From assembly GCA_008973525.1 (NCBI GenBank), contig WACJ01000332.1, forward strand, positions 62,001 through 126,000: a stretch of 64,000 nucleotides of DNA, in the 5' to 3' direction. Shown piece by piece: positions 58,146 to 64,000 of this stretch (positions within the stretch are counted from its first letter, which is position 1; the number at the start of each line of letters is the position of its first letter). This DNA is from Stenopsyche tienmushanensis (Eukaryota; Arthropoda; Insecta; Trichoptera; Stenopsychidae). The notes under the pieces were generated by a model. It had not been told where the DNA came from and did not search any database. It was given only the letters and a program-made list of their open reading frames with translations. The translations under genes were made by a program, and so were the position numbers.

Positions 58146-58270
58146 ATTTTTTAGTGCTTTATTTATCTATTTTTGAATTGTATTTTTATCTTTTCTTAAA
58201 TAAATAATATCCATTCGCCTTCAAATTATTTTTTTAATAAACAAATGGTCTTATTAGTAATTTCTAATCA

Positions 58271-58483
58271 AATTTATCAATGTAATTTCTTAAACTATTG
58301 CTACAATCAAAATACTGTAACTTTTTTTTGTATTTTTATTACGTGGACGTAGTTCATTTTCATGTTTTTATGTAACCATACGGTCACGCTTTTAAGCAAT
58401 TTGTTCTATGGGACAAACATAATTGTTTTTGAAGGATAATTAAGCTATGAAAGTTATGTTGTAGACTTGTATTTCTCTCATGG
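58271..58483. other. Spacer, nothing recognised
   Basis: AT-rich. 'accatacggtcacgct' (58376) echoes one arm of the palindrome at 37881-37900. Confidence 0.35.
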
Positions 58484-59222
58484 ATGATATACATATATGG
58501 AATCACGACGACCACTCAAAAAATAGAAAAGACCATAAAACAGGGGTTGTTGATACCGTACGACATTACTGATGAGATCAAGGCAGTGCGCGCGAGTAAG
58601 TGTCATGATTTAATCGATGAAGAGAAGAAACAACACATTTTACACTATCTTGTGACTGGAGATGAAAAGTGGGTTTTCTACTCAAACCAAAAAACCCGAA
58701 ATAAAATGCCTTTTAAAGGGGCAGGTAAAGAAAACAACCCTCGATCGGGTCTAACAGTAAAAATAGCTCTTTTAAATGTATAGTGGGACTCCAAAGGGAT
58801 AATCTACCATGAAGTCCTTCCATATGGTCAAACCATAACGAGGGAGATTTATTGTTCACAATTAGAAAGTTTAAAAGTGGCGTTGAGTACAAAGAGGCCA
58901 AGTGTAGTCAACCGTCGCCAAATTCTTTAGCAACGTGATAATACACGACCCCATAAATCAAAGTTAATCGAAAACAAATTAATGGAATTCGATTGGCAAA
59001 CGATTCCACATCCATCTTATTCTCCTGATCTTTCCGATTATCCGTGAAATGAGGAATCGGAAAAGATTTTATATCAAAACTCGTGGAATTTTATATAAAG
59101 GTAAAAAAGGTCATACCTATTGTAGTATAATGTATTGTATCGATGAAATTAATTAATTAATTTTTCCTTTGAATTTAACTCTTACATTTAAAAAACGACA
59201 TTCCTAACTGGACAATCTATTA
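58484..59222 (+). mobile_element. mariner relic, deleted copy 2 of a shared family
   Basis: A frame at 58484-58783 reads LLIPYDITDEIKAVRASKCH, HILHYLVTGDEKWVFYSNQK (intact first catalytic block) and GLTVKIALLNV, then a stop where the family has WWDSKG. Further blocks are GIIYHEVLPYGQTITREIYC, QRDNTRPHKSKLIENKLMEF (second aspartate, HDN changed to RDN) and HPSYSPDLSDYP (third region, truncated by a deletion). The right end 'cgacattcctaactggacaa' is shared with 48870-49355. The left terminus is missing. Inactive. Confidence 0.82.
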
Positions 59223-60278
59223 GTTTGAAATGTTGCCACAAAAGGGATTGCTAAAAGTCACTTATGATGATTATAAATGATAATGTTTCAAATTCAGTCT
59301 TCATTTGCTAACCCATCAGTGTTTTAAACGTGTTTGTAAGCTTCGGTTGTGGCGTCGACTATGATGCAGATTAGAGTGTTCACCTACATACCATCAATGT
59401 ACCCAATGAACTATATATTTTTTATACATAATCATATGCATATATTATTGCTATCATTAATACAATCATATTCCACGAATAATTCTAGCATTTACGTATT
59501 TCATCATAATTTCCATAATCGATCATCAAAATGCTGCCATTAGATGATACAAAACACTACCATTAGATGATTATTTATCAATTGCTTAAACGTACACTTT
59601 TATTACTCAATATATATGAAAATACTATAAGCAAATTAATGTGAGTTTGAAGCGTAAGATTCGTTGAAAATGTATTTTGTTATCGGAGATTGTATTGTAT
59701 AAAATTGAAAATAGCAATTACCCTTTATTTCGCTTATATCATGTTACGCAGAATAAAAAATCACAGGAAAAGCGCAAGTGGTCTTTTGAAAATAAAAGGA
59801 GTTGCCGTGTAAACCTGACAGTTTTCTGATTTTTATCTCAAGGGCTAGATTTTCTATAGGAATGTTATACATCAAATTAGCACCAGTCAAGGCTATAAAC
59901 AAAATTTCTTAGAGCGATAAGAATGATGGCCATATTTAGACAGTATAAGTTGAATTTCGATGTAAATCTTCAAAGAATTTTTCGATAAAATCTTAGGATC
60001 CGACCGATCGTCTTGGCCGCGAGAAGATTTAATTATCCTACCGGCTTATCTGATTGCATAACTGTGATATTTTTCTTGTCGAATCAAAAAGTCATATTTT
60101 CACCACCATATGCGAACCGATAGTGAACGAACCCAGAGAGACCATCCGCTTAGAAGCGTAAGCATTGGGGTGAGGTGCGGTTTCAGGGCTGCGTCCAACG
60201 CCACGCCCCTTTCCGTAGCAACCAAAATTTATTTCCAATATAATTATTAAAATGATTAATCATTTTTATTGTTTTCAG
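59223..60278. other. AT-rich intron end before candidate exon 3
   Basis: Contains a small direct repeat 'ccattagatgat' (59537, 59561) and the word 'ccgaccgatcgtcttggccg' (60001) shared inverted with 18800. The last bases form the acceptor 'tttttattgttttcag'. Confidence 0.4.
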
Positions 60279-60383
60279 TATGGGACCAGAGCGTTGAGGG
60301 TCCACCGGCAGAAGTGGAGGTGAGCGTCAAGACTGGCCCTTCCGGAGCGGATAACTCCACCGAGGGCAATACCTTATTAGAAG
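60279..60383 (+). CDS. Candidate exon 3 of an unidentified gene (partial)
   Basis: A 105-nt block between acceptor 'tattgttttcag' and donor 'gtaatg'. Only one frame is open throughout: two bases complete an upstream codon, then WDQSVEGPPAEVEVSVKTGP and SGADNSTEGNTLLE, leaving one base. It is symmetric in phase 1, as candidates 1 and 2 can be. An alternative donor GAG-GTGAGC at 60320 would shorten it to 41 nt. The peptide is acidic and has an NST sequon, compatible with an extracellular or loop segment, but this is guesswork. No family recognised. Confidence 0.5.
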
Positions 60384-61640
60384 GTAATGTACAACCCAAA
60401 GCTAATAAAACGCCCATCAAAACCCTTCAGCGTTGACATGCCATTTCGAATGGCCAGAAATTAATTATGACCGACATAAGCGCATAAAATAGCGACGGCG
60501 GAATTGAATTAAAGGCCATTATTCAAAAGGCCTTGTCCGCTCTAAAATTCCGCCATAAATAATGGCATGAAAATTTAATGCAACGAATTTCACTGAATTT
60601 GTTGCGCAATTACCTCATTGGTAGAGCTTTTGAATCGAATAAAGTGCAATCGAGCGATAAAATCGAACTTTGGACAAATGCGCATATATTAGATTTGCAC
60701 TCTCATTATTTTATAAAATATATCATATAAATATATATTAAGTATTTTAATAATGTTCAATTTTAATAACATTGCTTTTTTGTAGATTAAAAAATATTGT
60801 ATGCTCAATGTGACATACCGAGTCGAATGCCTTTTTGTTGTCTAAGAATCCTACCCAGACACGTTTTTTGTCATTTTTATAATTTAATTAATAACTGTTG
60901 ATATTTTTTTGCCACAAAATCATTTTTGAATATCATATTTTTCCATTGCTTGATAGAACTAAATTTTATAAATATGATAAGAATAATTCATCAAAAAATT
61001 ATGGGTAAACATTTTAATGCTGTACATCACCCCTTTGAGATGTTGTAAATATTTTTGCAATAAAGGTCCTGAAATGAAAGCATACACTGTGTTACCCTTA
61101 AGGCACGACATTCTTTTTTAATTTAATAATTTTATCGCAACAAATATTTGCAGGAATTTATCGAAGAAATTTTGCTACAAACAGGACCCCTTTTTAAGTA
61201 AAAGGCAATATCGTTCCAGCCAATTTATTTATACTTCCTTATCACGGACAGGAGAAACAAGGAGGACCAATTAACCCTTTGACAAGTTTGTACAAGAACA
61301 CGTGCCCTTAATTTAAAAAAATAAAATTCCACGTGAAGGGCTCATAAAATTCCCTCTCAAAAAAATGAATAATTCATGGCGTGGCACATTTGATGACAAG
61401 ATCTTCAGGTAGATAAAGAAACAAAGCCTACCTTTAAAATGACATAATCCTTGAGGAGCCTTAATCCTGCAGAGAATTAGCTCTCGACCTCTTTATAAAA
61501 TATGCTGCGAGAAGGATTACGTGTTTAATCTTTGGAGACTTTTAAATATTTAATTTACTCAGCGTTTGCGGGCTGAAATACTTTCAGCAAATAATAATGC
61601 TGCAAAATATCCAGATCGATGAGCGTTCAATATCGAATAT
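60384..61640. promoter_or_regulatory. Post-exon intron with GC-richer island, possible enhancer
   Basis: Positions about 60425-60700 contain clustered homeodomain-like words (aattaattatg, ataaataatgg, aatttaatgc) and short inverted words such as 'ggccattattcaaaaggcc' in a GC-richer context. The rest is AT-rich. The regulatory role is inferred from composition only. Confidence 0.25.
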
Positions 61641-62160
61641 TGTACAGCTGCCAATCATATGAAATGTTCCCCCTTTTTTGTGCGAACCGACGTATCCAAT
61701 TCCGGCCATTCAAATGTAAATTCGTTTTTTGCGCGTTCGCCAAAGCCCACACAATCGTCCTTTTCGAAAACGAAAGTCCTAATTAAATAACGCCATAAAA
61801 GGACGACGCTGAAACTTTATTATATCCGGTGGAAAGCAATAAAGCGCAAAATTGTATCAAACGTTGGTCAGTGATAATAAAGCTAATGGTTGTTTATATA
61901 AAACTTCGTCTATTAGCGTGAAAAGCCTGGGACTTTTAACGTGGCCGGCTTTTCGGGTCTTGGGGCAGGAAATTGAATTTGTTACCCCTTGTGGTGGATC
62001 CGGGCATAAAAGGCAAAAATGTGTCCATCACAAACCCTCCGTGACAAAAAAGACTGAATGCCCCTCCGCCCTTTATGTACGGGCGACCGCCATAACCCCA
62101 TTATGGAGAGTCCGGCTCTGGTGACGGCCGACTGAGGAGGGTTTAAGCAAATGAGAAAAA
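61641..62160. promoter_or_regulatory. GC-richer island, possible conserved non-coding element
   Basis: About 500 bp richer in GC than its flanks, with repeated 'ataaaa' words (for example 'acgccataaaaggacgacgc', 'gggcataaaaggcaaaaatg'). Open frames on both strands are not supported by splice signals or known domains. Confidence 0.2.
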
Positions 62161-62810
62161 TATTTTCTATGAAGATGTATAAACTGTATACTAACAAATG
62201 CCCACTGAATACGCATTTTTATGTATGAACCCTTCGCCCATAGCGAATAATATGGGTTATATCAAAAGACGTGGGATATTTATGCACAAAGGGAACATTG
62301 ATAATATTTTTAGACAAATATAATTAAATCCAAATTAATATTTTATACACTCTGCATGCATTCGGAGTTGATGCAGTTTTTAACACTTTGAACGCCGGGC
62401 GCATGAAAAATTACATCGATTTTACAACCACTCAAATGCAACTTCTTAAGCAATTTATACATTCGATTAAATTTCTATTTTTCAACACTTTATAAAATCA
62501 ACGTTTTCATTTTTCTTGTTTCTTATTTATCAAAAGTACGCATCCATGTATGTAGAGAGTGTGATTTCCATAGGGTATAATGGAGATTGAATATATTCCT
62601 CAGGGTCTTAGAGTGCAATCCGATAACAAATTTAAAACGGATAGCTTTCAACATTGCGCAAATTTATGTTGAGATACTATAGTATCCATCTCCATAGGGA
62701 ATAAGATTGCCTATATTTTATACACCAGCTTAAACTTTAATTTAGAACAGTCTGAGGGAGTGAAATTGTATAAAGAACAGACAGACATACAATGAGTATC
62801 ATGTACGCTT
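62161..62810. other. AT-rich spacer, nothing recognised
   Basis: No gene or repeat end recognised. Confidence 0.4.
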
Positions 62811-63238
62811 AAACCTTTTTTTGTGCGGTAGATGCATTCCACAGAAAATCGCACAAAAAAAGCTGTGACTTACATAAAAAAAAGTGAAGATGCGTTTTAT
62901 GGATTTTAAAAACCGCATAACTTTGAAACGGCTATATAAAATATATCCAAAATCGCATAAAAAAGTTAATAAAAAAAATAACTAAATAAAAAATAACATT
63001 TTTGGTAACATTTAAAGGACGTCTTGCATCATTCGTAAAATTTTAAGGATGTCTTATATTATTAAATGCAAAATGATTTACACAGTCCCAAATAATATTT
63101 TTTTCCAAATTTCGGTTGTTGTTCGTTGATGATTTATTTCCTATTTTATCCGAAATATCTCGATACGTATTCTTTAAAAAATAAAAAAAACGCATAACTT
63201 CGAAATCGCACAAAAAAAATTCGCACAAAAAGAGGTTT
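62811..63238. mobile_element. GCATAAAA/GCACAAAA-rich MITE, copy 2
   Basis: Ends AAACCTTTTTTTGTGCGG (62811) and the complement of CGCACAAAAAGAGGTTT (63222-63238). The interior shares 'aaccgcataactt' and 'aaaatcgcataaaaaagtta' with the element at 41849-42283, and repeats CGCAC/TAAAAA words. About 428 bp. No transposase or clear target duplication. Confidence 0.55.
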
Positions 63239-63780
63239 GAGGTATCGAAGAGTATACGATCCATCCGAAATAAAGATGGTCAGATGCAATATTTTTAAAA
63301 TAAAACTTCCATATGTGCGGTATGGTAAATTCGTTCGAACGTCACAAAAAATGAAACTATAACCGGCAATCGTTCGGAGAAAAAAGAGTTTGTTTGTATT
63401 CAATTCATTACTGTCACATACATTATAGACATAATATATTTTTATACTTAGCAAAAAGCAACCACCCTACCAGTAGCTTGCCTATTTTATTATATATTAC
63501 ACAAAAAAGTAATGCACAAAATCAACTTTTGCTCAGAGCCACGCATTTAATTTAATTATATCAACATCCCTAAAGGGGTAATAATACTTATCAAGAGCAA
63601 GCAAGAACGAGTACATTTTAAAATCTGAAAATTCATAATAAAACTTATCTTGAATAACCAATCCTTCTTATTTAATACAGAGAAGTTTGCCTTAGTATTT
63701 TACTATAAATTTTGTTCTCTTCTTGACTTGCTATCCAAATTTAATTTTAAAAAATGACAGATATCAAGATACTTATGAGT
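63239..63780. other. AT-rich DNA with a block shared with 44.9 kb
   Basis: 'agcaaccaccctaccagtag' and following bases (63452-63510) match 44875-44925. Otherwise nothing recognised. Confidence 0.35.
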
Positions 63781-63845
63781 AGTCCTACGATTAAGCGGTC
63801 GGACTAGTAACACAATCATTTTGGGTTCAAATCTATCGATCACAT
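63779..63845 (+). repeat. tRNA-like SINE head or tRNA pseudogene
   Basis: 'gattaagcggtcggac' fits a polymerase III A box. 'gggttcaaatct' about 23 bases later fits a B box (GGTTCRANTCC with one change). Arms do not pair well enough for a functional tRNA, so this is most likely a SINE head or tRNA pseudogene. Confidence 0.4.
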
Positions 63846-64000
63846 TTTTAAAAACATATATACGCTATGAAAAACCATGCCGAAATTATTGATGATGGTC
63901 TCATAAAAATAATTGCTAAAAGCTACCTCAAATGATATAGAAAATTGATAAAAACGATCAAATGAACAAACATCGATGCACGTCTCGCATCATCATCAAT
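63846..64000. other. AT-rich end of window, nothing recognised
   Basis: Short AT-rich tail. Confidence 0.4.

Larger units (their letters stand above)
56690..58270 (+). mobile_element. hAT element, with R1-clade insertion inside
   Basis: Two parts, 56690-56888 and about 57700-58270, are colinear with the reverse-oriented derivative at 32790-33402 and are separated by an R1-clade insertion. The left end has 'cccgggatcccg' blocks, and CAGTGGCGTAACTAC lies at 56861. The right part carries the C-terminal transposase remnant (separate entry) and ends near 'aaacaaatggtc'. The central catalytic region is missing. Which of the two candidate left termini is real is unresolved. Confidence 0.65.

Noticed and set aside
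61852..62124. 90-codon frame as a possible exon
   Set aside because: No acceptor or donor consistent with the frame and no recognisable domain; treated as a GC-richer island.
1..64000. CRISPR array, bacterial operon or phage
   Set aside because: The window has spliced-exon signals, AT-rich introns and insect-type transposons; tandem repeats found (65 bp, 15 bp) have no spacers between units.

Overview
This window looks like a stretch of insect nuclear DNA. It is AT-rich, has no bacterial-style operons, and contains no long intact gene. It is dominated by decayed mobile elements typical of insects: mariner, hAT, Tigger/pogo and piggyBac-like DNA elements, R1-clade non-LTR retrotransposons, and solo LTRs of a gypsy-like type. 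The order cannot be fixed from sequence alone.

The only evidence for a host gene is three short candidate exons on the + strand (28294-28362, 45801-45872, 60279-60383). Each has a pyrimidine tract with AG acceptor and a GT donor. Each is a multiple of three long, and all are open in one shared phase (phase 1-1). If they belong together, the window is mostly the introns of one large gene with introns of roughly 17.4 and 14.4 kb. I do not recognise the product.

Layout. 1-6.8 kb: mostly unique AT-rich DNA with a piggyBac-like MITE (521-797), an LTR scrap (2.9 kb) and a GC-richer island (5.8-6.3 kb). 6.8-11 kb: two copies of a foldback-like repeat (family A here) carrying 65-bp modules, one split by a mariner, plus an LTR. 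14.1-18.1 kb: a Tigger relic, a mariner relic invaded by an LTR, a GC-rich dispersed repeat shared with positions 1-135, and the best preserved mariner (16885-18136). 20.8-24.9 kb: a nested cluster of mariner, hAT, CCCCAACC-type minisatellite, R1 fragment, piggyBac-like MITEs and a hAT-type MITE. 25.2-31.4 kb: LTRs, a SINE-like head, family A copy 3, candidate exon 1, a solo LTR with target duplication, and two adjacent mariners. 32.8-39.3 kb: a non-autonomous hAT derivative and two R1-clade fragments in inverted orientation. 41.8-49.4 kb: a GCATAAAA-rich MITE, an LTR, a piggyBac-like MITE, candidate exon 2, an R1-clade relic and a mariner relic. 51.6-59.2 kb: mariner relics, family A copy 4 cut by an R1-clade insertion, and a hAT split by another R1-clade insertion. 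60-64 kb: candidate exon 3, GC-richer islands that may be regulatory, a second GCATAAAA-type MITE and a SINE-like head.

The most unusual signal is the 65-bp module. It recurs at four loci with exactly the same period. Its complement encodes the third-aspartate motif of a Tc1/mariner-superfamily transposase (SPDLTPLDFFAWG). It appears to be a fragment of transposase gene amplified inside a non-autonomous foldback-like element.
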